64,000 nt of DNA from Membranipora membranacea (taxonomy: Eukaryota > Bryozoa > Gymnolaemata > Cheilostomatida > Membraniporidae). Below, piece by piece: positions 24,976 through 37,900 of this stretch. The notes beneath the pieces were generated by a model, which was not told where the DNA came from, searched no databases, and worked only from the letters and a program-made list of their open reading frames with translations. Every line of letters starts with the position of its first letter. Within the stretch, counting starts at the first letter, position 1. The DNA lies in contig OU612068.1 in the NCBI GenBank assembly GCA_914767715.1, forward strand, positions 33,232,001 to 33,296,000, given 5' to 3'. The translations under genes were made by a program, and so were the position numbers.

Positions 24976-27900
24976 TTAGTGTTTCATGCCTTTGAGTACT
25001 TTGAGAGGGTTTATTAGTTTTTTCCTGATAGCAGCCACCCCTTTCTCAGCCACTTTATTACCCATACTATCTACACTTATATTCTCTGGCTTGTCCGTTT
25101 CTGTTGCCTTGATAAATCCTGAAGATACAAAATAGTGAATATTTTTTAGTGTAGATGAATTGAACTTCAATAACAAGATTGTTAGTAAAATCTTCGGCGA
25201 CAAGCTAGACGGCCAGCAGTTCAATGAGTATTTATCCTGTTTTACCTTGCACCTACCTACCCTAAAAGTTAAAAGTCCTCAGATATGACATGATATTATA
25301 AAGGAATTTGTATAATATTATATATTCACAGCAATACACTTTCTATTTAGCGGCAGACAAACCTTTTTTGATGGCCTCGACGACGGGTACATGTATCCCT
25401 GTTATATTATGTATGTAATCTCCCTTCTCTGGGTCTATAAGTCCTCTAGAGACGGCCTCATGGAATGGAAGTTTGACTTTCTCCCTCTGATCGACCACAG
25501 CGTGTACAGAGTATGTCCGAGTTATCTCTTCTTGTATGGTACCTGCAATGGGAGATCATGCAGCATGAATTTGTGTAGCTTTATGTTTGAATGCAATTTT
25601 GTTCGTGTGAATTTTAATTTTGACATATAAGGAGATATATAAACAATTTTCTTCAAAATCTTTCTGGTCATAAGACCCATCTCCAAAAAATCCAATAAGT
25701 CAAACTAAATATAGAATTATAAAGCTTATGCAGTTAGTCAGCTGCATCTACAAAATAGACTAAATTTAGTCTCTTGATTGGTGCACTAGGCTTAGTACTC
25801 TCAATCTTTTGTCAAAATTGTTTGGGTGTCTAGGGTTCATTCCATGAAATTATAATCTGTCAAAATTTAGTGCAGTGGTTGAGGGAGGCAACTATTTCGT
25901 TACAACAGAATAACAGTATACAGATCTATGCTACAGAATTGGCATAATATATATGTTTCGCCTGTAGTTTATTTTTTAAAACAACAGACCATACCCATAT
26001 CATTGAAACTGTAAATATTTGCAAATAAAAAGGTTTACCAGATTTTTGGAGATCTGTCCGAAATCCCAGACAAGGCTTACCCAAATTTTTACAAATTAGA
26101 AATAAACTTTGTAGTTATTTGTCTTAATTGTCATTCAAGATGGCATGTTAATTTTCAAAAAGCTGGCCAATATAATTTTGATAAAAATTGCAGTTGTGAA
26201 ATCCTGCCTGAAGCCAAAAATGATAAATTATTAAAAAATCATGAAATGTAGAGTAATCTCATTCTCACTCAGGAAAAAAAAAACTTCCCAAGTTGCGATT
26301 ATAGAGAGACTAAAGCCGGGTTCTCCCCTCCACCTGCAGTGTAAAATACTTCCAATCTCAATCAATTTCAAGATTTATCAATGACTGCAAATATTATTAG
26401 TAAACAAGTGGTACCCCTTCAGAAAGCTGCTATCAAAGTGTCAAAAACAATATGAGCGACCAACTTCAAACATTTAATCCGCTCAACAGGTTTTAACAGC
26501 AAAGGAGTTTTTAACTTTCACAGGTGGCAAAAATGGAGAAACAAAACTCAACAATCTGCATGATTGCGACTTTTCCATCGATGAAATGGTGTTTAGTGTA
26601 CATAGGTGGCAAATGTTGAATCATAGTTAATTTAAAATACTCTTGAGTTGAGAATTAGTAAGACACAGGTGTGATGTGACTCGCAAGTCAAAACTTTCTC
26701 AAGTGCTGTTCAACTTTACTTTATGCCATTGATGATTGTTTACAGAATATTACATTGTCAACCATACTGCTGCTAATGCTGCCCGCTGACGAATTAAATT
26801 AATCAGAGCTGTAAAGTAAAATTTCAGGTGTTTTACCGTTTTTCTGAAAAATTACCGAAGCATTAGTGTTTTTATCACTGAAAAATACCATGAGACAAGT
26901 TTCCAAAATTCCGGCAGAAATTCGAGGAGAAACACAGAGCAAGGCTTCAATCATTTCTGTCAAGTGGTGTCATTGATCCAACAAGGCTTAGCTGGCCATT
27001 TCTCAATACAAATTATCGCGTCAGTCCTAGGTGAATTAGCTAAATAAGAGGCAATGGTGGCGGGTTTGTCGCCTCGTGTCATATCTTGCTGGGAAGCAGG
27101 TATCCTATGATTTCTATACACAGTGACAGTGTGATGATAGATACTGTAGTGTGCTGTTAGCCCGCCGATTTGTCAGGCACTCAATCTTATCATTATCACC
27201 ATGATGACAACAGAGTATAGAGGATGGCATTATTGAATGATGGTAGAGGACTGGTGTTATCACATTTATAAATGTTAATTACCAAATAGAAGCTAAAGTT
27301 AAGAGGTGTTACGAAGGTGACATTTCACCAAGTAGCTGAATTAACTCTGCCATTCCTAGACTTAGCTCCACGTATCCTGCTGAGCAAACCCAAACATCCA
27401 TCTCTGTGTAGCATTATAATTAATAATTGACACTATGATAGCAATCATGTTTTAGATAGGTACAAATGGCTTAAACATCCCATATACCTTGAATGTTGTC
27501 GCAAAAAAACTGGATTATCAAAAAAAAACATTTGTCAATCATTTTCAGCAGCAAATAATATTTCAAAATGATTTGAGTGAAAGGCAAACAAGTTTTTCCA
27601 AAAATGTCAGGCTCATCATTGATCCTGTTATCACATGAGACTTCCTAGAGGCGTTGTTTTGGTACAAAGGCTACGATTGGTTATAATAATGTTATATAAC
27701 AGCGCGATCATAGGGTGTTAAGCAGAATGTGGATTTGACAACTAAATTACAGTGTACCGTACAGTTCCAGAATCGAAAATTAGTTACATTAGACAATTAT
27801 ATGAAATTTAAACCCTTACACATTATAACGTTGTGTGCGATGAGATTAGTCAGTTTAGGCAGGTACTTGAATTGTAACCCCCTGTTTAATAATAGTTTTC

Positions 27901-30900
27901 ATGTAAAAAGGTGTGATACTCGCTTATATTGAAAAGGACGATTTATCTATTTGATGACATCCACTTTGTCTCGCCATGTGCCCCAAACTACATACAAGAC
28001 ACGCTATATTATTCACGTAACATCGGCTAGCCTTGCTTATTACCAACAATGCAGCATATCAAAATCCATATCTGTGAGATTAATAGTATGGAGGGCGTTC
28101 CACCCTGCTATGGGGCATGAGCTTTTTGACACCTCACCATTATCATAGTAAAATGTTCTGTTTACTGAGATTTTAATCAGGCAGAGAGCAGAAATTCCTT
28201 CTCTTCTCTTAGATAAGAATTTAATAGCTCAACAACAATGGTAAAAATGTGTGGCAGATTAAATACGGATAGCTTTCGATGAATTGTGATCAAGTTGTTT
28301 CTTAGTATTTGCTTGCGGGTTTTTCTGAATTTTTTATCATCTACTATCAAAACACATTTTGAGCCTAGAAATTGATGGCAAAATGCTGCTGTATTTAAAA
28401 AACTTTAAATTTATAATTGGTGGGAATTCAACCATTTCCCAATGCTACTTTGTTGGCTCCAAATGGAAAATCCTGATGAGGAAATGTTTTAAAAAAAATT
28501 ATTTTGTTACTTTTGCAAATCCTGCACACTTTTATCTCGATGATGTACCTGATGCGTTCATGTCATATTCTATCTGGACAAGGCCACGGTCGACAGCATC
28601 TCCGATCAGCATTCTGTTGCCTGATTTTAGGTCTGTGAATGACCCTTTAGTTGAATCGAGGATCTTACGACGCGTCGCCTGAAAGACATGATACATCTGA
28701 CCATCTCTTGTGTCAACAGCACCTGCAGTAACAGACAATAACTGTGTATAAGTCATCAGCTTAAAATACAAACATCTACTCACATCTCATCAACATAACA
28801 ATACATCAGGATAAATATGGTGCAAGAAGATACATATATATGGTGTTTATATTTTGAAATTAGAGAAAAATTAACTTTTTGAATTGATGTTCAGAAGAAA
28901 AAAAAAATTGTTGAATTATTTTGTGGCACAATCTTTTTAAGGTTTAATTATAATAAAGTAATATAATTCAGAGCTGAAAATTCTGCCCTTATAACGGCAA
29001 ATCATACAATTTTAGATGTGATAGAGTCGTTTGTGGTCAGGTTTTAACCCATTACGTGGGCTGATAAAATTCACCATAAGAGTGTTAACTTCAAGACCTG
29101 AGTAACACTCAGACCGGTAACACACTCGATCCTGTTTAGGATTTTCCCTCATCCTCATTTCCATTTCAAAAGATCCCCCGTGAAGGAAGGTATGATATCT
29201 CTATCTAATTTTATCGAATACACAGCGCGAACCAAGAACTCTAATATATTAGAACTATTAAATACCTAGTTTATGCCTTTAATTGAGTGTTAATGTAAAA
29301 CCATCAACAGGATTCAATAAGTTGTAGGACTCACAGCTGAAAATATAGCAAAACTTAGCATTGTGAGCTAAATTAGAACCACCCTGGGTGCTACATCATG
29401 TCTAAACTTTGAAAAATTGCGTCATTAAATTCTTTATCATTAAATGGTAACTGCAATAAGAGAGACAGCGGGCTTCTGAAGATCAAACCACATGACTTGT
29501 GTGTTTTTATCATATCAAAGTGTTGGCTGTTTTGTTCGAAATCAAACTATTGAATTGAAAATATATAAATTGAATTTTAATATGAATATTGAATATTAAA
29601 ATTGAATATATTTAAGGCTCATACACCAATGAGTTATGTATATATAGCCTACAGTGGGCAGATCATATGGTATGTAAGACTTCATACTCAGATCTAGCAG
29701 ATCAAGATGTTTTTTTTGTGTTATTATAGAAGGTTGTTTGGTTATTATATGACTTGTGTACTACAGATAGACCAGTAATACTGTAGGAGGCATATTATAC
29801 ACACCATGACTTACCTTTAATAGTATATGGCTTAGTCTCCCTCACAGTTTTTATGGATATGATACCAACAGACTTGACTTGTTCTTCTGTCTTCTCTACC
29901 TTCTTTGGACCCATCTATAATTGGTCAAAAGATATAAATAACACACTTCAGTCTTCTACCCAGAAAATAAGGAGACATTACATGAAGACATGCGGACAAA
30001 TTTCATTATTCTTGAGAAATTGATGAAGAATTTTTAAGATTTCGTTCAAGTTTTGAGTTAATCTTAAAACATGTCCATTTATTTTGTAACTGGACTCCGC
30101 ATCTTAAGCTTTGATATTGGTAAAATATTGATCTAGAAAAATTAAAATTTTCAAATCAGAGTTAGGGGCAGAAGGTTGCAGGGGTTGCGAGCTAAATAGT
30201 GGGAAATACTCAGCTGATGCCCTATGTTTTTCTTCCACAGTTTACCTGAAGAACTTATTTGACTTATAGAGACTTATTTGTTCATAAGCAAGCCATATGG
30301 AATGTACTAATTAAGATAATAATATTCAGATAATTATTGTGTACTTCCTTACCTATAAACTCCAACAAATCACATCAAAGCTGAGATCAGTATCAATAAT
30401 GAAAACAAAGAATACTAGATGGTCGCTGTGATAGACATAGGAACATATTGGCTTATATGGAATTCAAGGAGTGGTGAAAGAACAGCCTATTAGCCATAAT
30501 CACTGATAACAAGGGCTCCAATATTATACACAGCAAAGTAGAGGTGCTTAATGTCTGCCATATGGTTTAATTCTATTATATCATTAATTCATGCTGTTGG
30601 TGCAATATCTGTGTGATCACGATGACTCCTATCTTCCTATCTTCCATTATTCCTGTATTATATTATTGTTCGATTGCCATTGTTTATTCAACAAAATTTA
30701 TTTGTGGTCTCAACGCAGGTACCAATTTTATTATTGCGACATGACATGGTGGTGGGGGGGGGGGGAGTGTGCTGCAAATTCACCTCGGACAGAATAACAG
30801 GTGCCCACAAGGGACAACAAAGAAGAGTAAGCTGTGAATGTGCGAGCTCATGCAAAAATTCAGGAGTTTATTCAGAAAATATGTCTCTATAAAAATAGTA

Positions 30901-31954
30901 CCATAAATTTCTCATTACTATAATATTTTGTGAACACTACATTTCAATGCCACACGGCAATAGGCAGCCTTAGGCTGTGCAATATAAGATAATATAACAT
31001 ACTATCTGACAACTAAAACCATATAGAGACTAAAGCCAGGAGCGTATACAAGTATGAAGCGTAGCAAGTAAGGAGAGACACTGCATTCATTCCGCTACTA
31101 CACCAACATTAGCATCTGACAAAGCTTGATAAATAGTGCAGACAACTTCTCCATGGATATGATGTGTTAATAAATACCGTAACTCAACAACTCCATCAAT
31201 GTGAAAACCCAAAATGGCAAGTGACAGTTTATAATCAATATATATGAAGCTGAAAACATATGTACAAAGAGCTGATGGCACTGCAACGCTCTACATATAA
31301 GCGAAATGTTAATTCTTTGCTCTAAGACAAGCAAGCTGAAAGTATCTTGTTTTCATTAGTGATAGATTAGTTTGGTTATTGAGTGGGAGGAAATGAAGGA
31401 ATATCACCCATTGTGCTACAACTAAGTCACTGCTGACTTGCCGATGTCATTATCTGACGCTGCCAAATAAAATTAGAAATCAAGTGAAAATAAAGCTAAG
31501 TCTACATGTTGGGTTAGCAGGTAAAAGTTATCAAACCATGCAATTTTTCTGCTTTACATGTGCTAAAACTGAGTGGGGCAGATTCAAACATGGTGCTTTA
31601 AGTTTCATGCTCTGCAAAATACAGATGAGATTTCTAACTTTCAACCAGGTATGACACGAAAAATCTGCAATGCAAAAAATCTTGTATCTCAATTTGTTGT
31701 TTTGCACTAGACATACATCATAGATAAATAACAGATTGATAAGATCAGGAGCCTACCTTGATGTATCCGCTATTCATTGCTTCAATGAAAGATATACTCT
31801 CTCTGGTAGTTGAATTGAAAAAGGTTCCATTCTGGAGATCCAGTATGCCTTGGCTTACAGCATCTTGCATCGAAAGGACAATTTCATCCTCATCTTCATC
31901 AGCCCCTGGGTTTGCCACCACACCAGTGATAACCATAGTCACTGTCTCCTCAAC
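24976..31954 (-). CDS. plakin-repeat C-terminal exons
   Basis: Five exons (31954-31757, 29914-29815, 28722-28549, 25542-25363, 25118-24976), about residues 2249-2512 of the longest model. Three exons each hold roughly one plakin-like repeat: DAVSQGILDLQNG with EAMNSGYIK; FQATRRKILDSTKG with DAVDRGLVQ; HEAVSRGLIDPEKG with VEAIKKGFIK. A degenerate final copy (AIRKKLINP) precedes the stop. This spacing of EAxxxGxID motifs fits the roughly 38-residue plakin (plectin) repeat, which forms a globular filament-binding module in vertebrates. The intron 25543-28548 (3.0 kb) is unusually long for this gene. Confidence 0.65.
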
Positions 31955-34900
31955 CTGGGAATAAATCAAGGTTTTGTAGAATAATATTAACAATAATCTT
32001 CAAAACAATAAATTAAATTTCAATTTTAATTTAAGTTACAGGGAGTTATCTTACTGTGACAAGGAATTACTTATGAGCAGATAATTCCAACATATATCAT
32101 CAGCGGTAAGGTGTGTAACCTAAGAGAGCCATCACTTAGTGCAGGGAGAATGGAAGGGGACAATATGACATCTTATTATCAATAGTCATGTGCAAACTCC
32201 TCCCCCTTCCATTCTCCCTGATTAGGGTAGACTAAAGGAACTAGTACAAAAATGTCCCAGTTTTGTGTACTGAACTTGAATCCAACTAAAAGAGAAGATC
32301 TAATGATCTAAATGTTACAGTTGCATTGCGTTACCGTAGTGTTGAAAGCATCACAAAAAAGGAATACCATGCTGTGTAATTACTCACCGAAGTTTCGATC
32401 ATCTCTTCAGTTTCAGCGGTCTCAGTTCTGGAATATTCTTGACCCTCACTAGACACACTACCAGTCTCATCAGCAGCAGATGGTGGAGATGGATCAAGTA
32501 AATCAACAGTCATGTCGTCAGCAGGAGCACCAACAGGGTAGAGCCCCATCTCTGTATCAGGTGAGGAGTTTGATTCTGAAACTTCCTTAGGGTCAGTAGT
32601 GTCTTCAGCTCGAGGGTCACTAGTGGAGTCTCTGTCAGGGGAATCCGGCAACCGATCGTCGGTATCAGACTTAATAGGCTCATAACCCTGGGGGTCTGGT
32701 AGGCTAACTGGTGCTGGGTGTGGATTTGAGTTGAGCTCCAGTGAGACTGCTGGTTTAATGCTAACTTCATTGTCATTTGATGGGACATTCTCAGTCTGCT
32801 TATCAGAAGATGGTTCCGTGTTGAGCTGAGACCGGGTCACAGGCTCAATAACATCGGCCGCAGGTGTGCTGGAGATTGGCTCAGAGGTCTCCATGTCATC
32901 ACTAGGCCTCTGGGTGCTCGATTGTTTAGCTGGAACGCCTGAAAAATCTGGTTCAGAATTCACCTTTTTAGACGTTTCATCAGCATCAACTGAGACAGCA
33001 GGCTCTGCACTTAGTACAGCAACAGGTGAAATATTTTCACTATCCGGCTGGTTATTAGCGGATGGTTCAGCATCAGTCTGAGACGAAGTCGAAGGCTCAT
33101 TAGCCGAGTCAATATCAGATGTGTTTGATTTCTGCTGAGCAGCATGGCGGTCTGCCAAAAGTGGGTCGAAACTTGTTTTGGTATTTTCCTCTGTCGAGAC
33201 AGCAGGTGCTGTGGTTCCTTTAATATCATCTGGTGCAGTGTCATCGTTTGCCTGTTTAGTGTCGGGCTGAGAATGAATAACAGGATCGCTATCCGAGACA
33301 TTATCTGGAATGTTTGATTTCTCTTCAGCAGCAGATGGTGGAGATGGATCAAGTAAATCAACAGTCATGTCGTCAGCAGGAGCACCAACAGGGTAGAGCC
33401 CCATCTCTGTATCAGGTGAGGAGTTTGATTCTGAAGCTTCCTTAGGGTCAGTAGCTGCTTCAGAATTAGGGGATGATTTCTTGTCTTCAGCTCGAGGGTC
33501 ACTAGTGGAGTCTATGTCAGGGGAATCCGGCAACCGATCGTCGGTATCAGACTTAATAGGCTCATAACCCTGGGGTTCTGGTAGGCTAACTGGAGCTGGG
33601 TGTGGATTTGAGTTGAGCTCCAGTGAGACTGCTGGTTTAATGCTAACTTCATTGTCATTTGATGGGACATTCTCAGTCTGCTTATCAGAAGATGGTTCCG
33701 TGTTGAGCTGAGACCGGGTCACAGGCTCAATAACATCGGTCGCAGGTGTGCTGGAGATTGGCTCAGAGGTCTCCATGTCATCAATAGGCCTCTGGGTGCT
33801 CGATTGTTTAGCTGGAACGCCTGAAAAATCTGGTTCAGAATTCACCTTTTTAGACGTTTCATCAGCATCAACTGAGACAGCAGGCTCTGCGCTTAGTACA
33901 GCAACAGGTGAAATATTTTCACTATCCGGCTGGATATTAGTGGATGGTTCAGCATCAGTCTGAGACAAAGCTGAAGGCTGATTAGCCGAGTCAATATCAG
34001 ATGTGTTTGATTTCTGCTGAGCAGCATGGCGGTCTGCCGAAAGTGGGTCGAAACTTGTTTTGGTATTTTTCTCTGTTGAGACAGCAGGTGCTGTGGTTCC
34101 TTTGATATCATCTGGTGCAGTGTCATCATTTGCCTGTTTAGTGTCGGGCTGAGAATGAGTAACAGGATCGCTATCAGAGACATTATCTGGAATGTTTGAT
34201 TTCTCTTCAGCCGGCTCTCTTGCCAGTTGTCCGGCTGGCCTCCCTGAGCCCAAACCCAGCTCAGGGCCAGTTTCACCAAGCTTTGATGGTGCAGCATTTG
34301 ATATAGTCTCGTGAGATGTTAGCCCATCAGGAATATCAGGGGATGGCTCATATCGAGCTTGAGATTGAGCCATAGGCTCTAGATCACGGTGTTTGTCAGG
34401 TGTTTTTGCTTGTTGCTCAGTTGGCTTTCCTTCAAGTTGAGTTGCAGATTTGCCTGATGACATCGGATCAAATGTTAATTCTGTGGTCGTTTTAAGATCA
34501 GATGGAAGGTCCATATACTGTGTTGTGTCTGCCGCTGAGTCCAAGGTTATTGATTTATCTGACGATGGCTCGGACAACTCAATATCAACACACACAGTTT
34601 CAGTTTTAGGGGTGGCTCTTGGTTGTGATTTTTCTCGTGAAGAATAGTTAGGCACAACATTGCCCTCACTCACAGGTTCCCTTACATCCATAGTGTCGTC
34701 ACCAAAAACTACATCAGTATCGTCCAGTGTAATATCAGTGTCTGCTGGGGCATTAAATGTTATCTCAAACTCGGGGCCCATTTTTGGCACTTGGTGGTCT
34801 CCTACACTCATTCTGAGCTCAGATCGATTGAAATGACTCGAGTCTTTCTCCTGTTTACCATCAACAGGTGTCGCATCTTGAGTAAAATGTAGTATATGGG

Positions 34901-37900
34901 TAGAGGGCTCAGGTGTCAGCTCCTTGTATACTCTACTCGGAGATGAAAACGCAGAGATCTCTGTTTTAGGAGGGTGATCAATATTTATAAATATGTCAGA
35001 TTTATGCATGGGAGAAGTGCAGCCGTCAGGTAGCGGAGAAGGTGTGGAGTCAGATCCATGTCTAGAGCTGCTTAATCTCTTGTCTCTTCCCAACTCAAAC
35101 TTCATCTCAGACCTCTCATTGGATGATAGCTTATTCAGTGAATCAATAGATACATTAAAGGTAAGACTGTCAGGAGACAACTCCCTTTGTAACTTCATCT
35201 TGCGGATGTACTCAGATGAATGCATTGCATGCAGACTGTCATTTCTGTCTACTGATACAGAGTCATCAGATAATGTCTGCTCCTGATTGTCTGTGCTGAT
35301 CGGTTTGAAACCTTTCATCATAGCTAGATCGTGAGGTGAACCTTCACTAATAGTCGTCTTACTTGGTGAGATAACGCTGAATGAAGAGTTAGGGGTAGCT
35401 GAGGCTGAGCCAAGCTCTGCGGGCTTGTTATCATTTTCATCCAAAGAATCTGGATCGAACCTTTTGATTCCACTGGTAGTTTCACTCATAGGCAAATCTG
35501 ATTTATCCAACCTAGGCTCTTCAATTTGGTGATCTTTGTCGGGTTTAGCTGCAGCATCAGTCTTGTCAGAGTCCGGAGGCAGTGTCGATGTTGTTGACGG
35601 TTTTCTTGATTTGGATGGCGGTGCAGACAACTTCTTAGATTTATCTAGTTTGGCTGAATTAGGAACGAGATCATCAGGTGTTAGAAGCTGAGTGAGTGCA
35701 GTCAGAGTGCTGACCGTGGCATCTTGAGATTCTGGCACTGAAAGAAAGGTGATGACAGATGTCAATGGCTTGACGTGAATTGAGTGATTTAATTAGATTA
35801 TTTGTTTCAAATAATATATATTATATCAATTTTACTAGATGGATTTTGATTTGAGACATTTCGCCAATTTTTATTTGCACAATGTGCATAAACTTTCATC
35901 AAATGATGACCACACCTAACATACCATTTCTATTGTTTGGATTAGAGTCAGTGAGGGCTGCTCCATCAGGCTGATTAGTGGAAGGATCTGCTTTCTTATC
36001 CTGATCCTTAACTGGGTCAGCCATGTCGGCTGTGGTAATATCCTCCACAGCAGGCGCTCCTTTCTCTCCCTTCTTGTTTTTGTTTTTAGACTTAGAACCT
36101 ACAAGTGACATGTTGTAATTATCAGTTGACTGTCCTCTCTTACCACCCGCTTTGAAACAGCAGAACAGCAATCCAACCCATCTGTGACGATGGTGCCCTG
36201 ATGCCATCTCAACTCAAGCAAAGATGTAATGAATATTAGATAAGATAGAGCTGCTGCTATGCAAACTCACACAAATACCTGCACTTAATCGCACACTGTG
36301 CCAACTAACACCACCAAATACCACCAAATACCATAATGACATGTATCAATTCAATCAGCCACTCAAACCCACATAAAAAATACCATGCATTGTTTTACGT
36401 ACCATCCGGGTCATCTTGGGGTGCTGGTTAGATAAAATATCACAGATAATTGAGATTTGGCAGACTGACTTCAACCATACATACGATATTACATGTGATG
36501 TATGTTATGCTTAGTAGGGCGATGTATATAATTATACCTTTTGTCTTTTCCTTGGACTTTTTTGATTTTTCAGGCTTTGATTCTTTTTCTTTTGGTTTCT
36601 TCTTTGATTTGGAGAACAGCTTGCTCCGCAAAGAGCTAGGTTTTTCTACAAAAAAATTGAAAAGAATATTCATGTTGAAGTCAACTAATAATTATGAAGA
36701 TTTTATGAGGAGGCTTTGTACATAATGTACAAATGGTCGACCACGTGTAAGGTGATGTATCATATGCTTTACCTACCTTGGGTGTATGTTGAACCTCTGT
36801 AAATGACATACTGCAGTTGTATACATGAAATGTATGAAAACAATGGGATTTACCTCGGCTTTGACTGCTTTATACATTTGGGATTAAGTTTGCAGCTTAC
36901 CTTTTAAGTTTGTAGTAGTTGTCTTCTCTTTGATTTCTTCTGGCTCAGCCTGGTTAGTATCTGGTGTTGCCTCCTCATTGTTTGATTTAGCTGCTTCTGA
37001 TTTGTCATCAGGGTATTTTGACGGAGAATGTAACTCCTTACCTTTGCCCTTATCTCTCTTGATTCTTGTTTCAAGTGGCTGAGCATCTACGGGCACTTCG
37101 AAAACTGGATTGTCATCCAAACTGTTTACTATGTTCTCTTTGAAAATAGAAATGACAGAACTATTGTTCCTCAGAGGAATTGCAGCACACAATAACTAGA
37201 GGTAAGAAATTTAAGCTGAATTATCAACAAATATAAGAAAACTTGTATTTCGTTGCCAAAATGTTGAGCAGGAACACTGTGGTAAGATGAAGAGCAATCC
37301 CAATTTTTACAAAGTCTCACCTGAGATATCAGGAGTTGTTTGCTCCTGACCATCTCCAGGTTCTCGACGGGTAACTTCAGCTCGGAGGGGAGTAATCAGA
37401 TCGTCTCCTTTGTGCGGCTCTGTTGATGATTTGGCTTCAGTATTACCATGAGGCAAGTTTGAGCCATCCTTCTTTCCAGGTAGTTTCAATTCTCCACTTT
37501 TACCATCACTTGATACATCTGACCCAATAGGCTGGTCAGCCATTAGAATTTCCATACCAGGCTTTTCACCCATAGTAGAAATAGAATTATCAACACTGCC
37601 ATCTGTAAATAGGAAAATAGTTGCTAGACGTCTTTAAAATTGATCATGGCATATTCCAAAAGGGTTTGCGCGCAGCTTGCAACTTGAAATTAGATTTAAC
37701 CCAAACCAACCTAACCAACCAAACCAACCTAACTACTTGCCCAAACCAATCACTTACCTTGATATGCAGGGTTGGTACTGCTCTGCAGTGGTTGTTCTGG
37801 TGATATTTGCTCATCATCTTCAGGCATTGAACCATCCTCATCATTGTTGAGAGGTGAACTTTGAACCCTAGTCTTGGTGGGAGGAGCCCTAAGCTCTCGC

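Noticed and set aside
28359-28682. 107-codon plus-strand frame
   Set aside because: Antisense shadow over the plakin-repeat exon 28722-28549.
31087-31281. 64-codon minus-strand frame with faint plakin-repeat resemblance in the intron 29915-31756
   Set aside because: No convincing acceptor precedes it and it ends in a stop. It could be an alternative terminal exon or a decayed repeat, but nothing decides for it.
32510-34647. Several long frames on both strands inside the giant exon
   Set aside because: Alternative-frame shadows of one real, splice-consistent coding exon; the duplication makes them appear in pairs.
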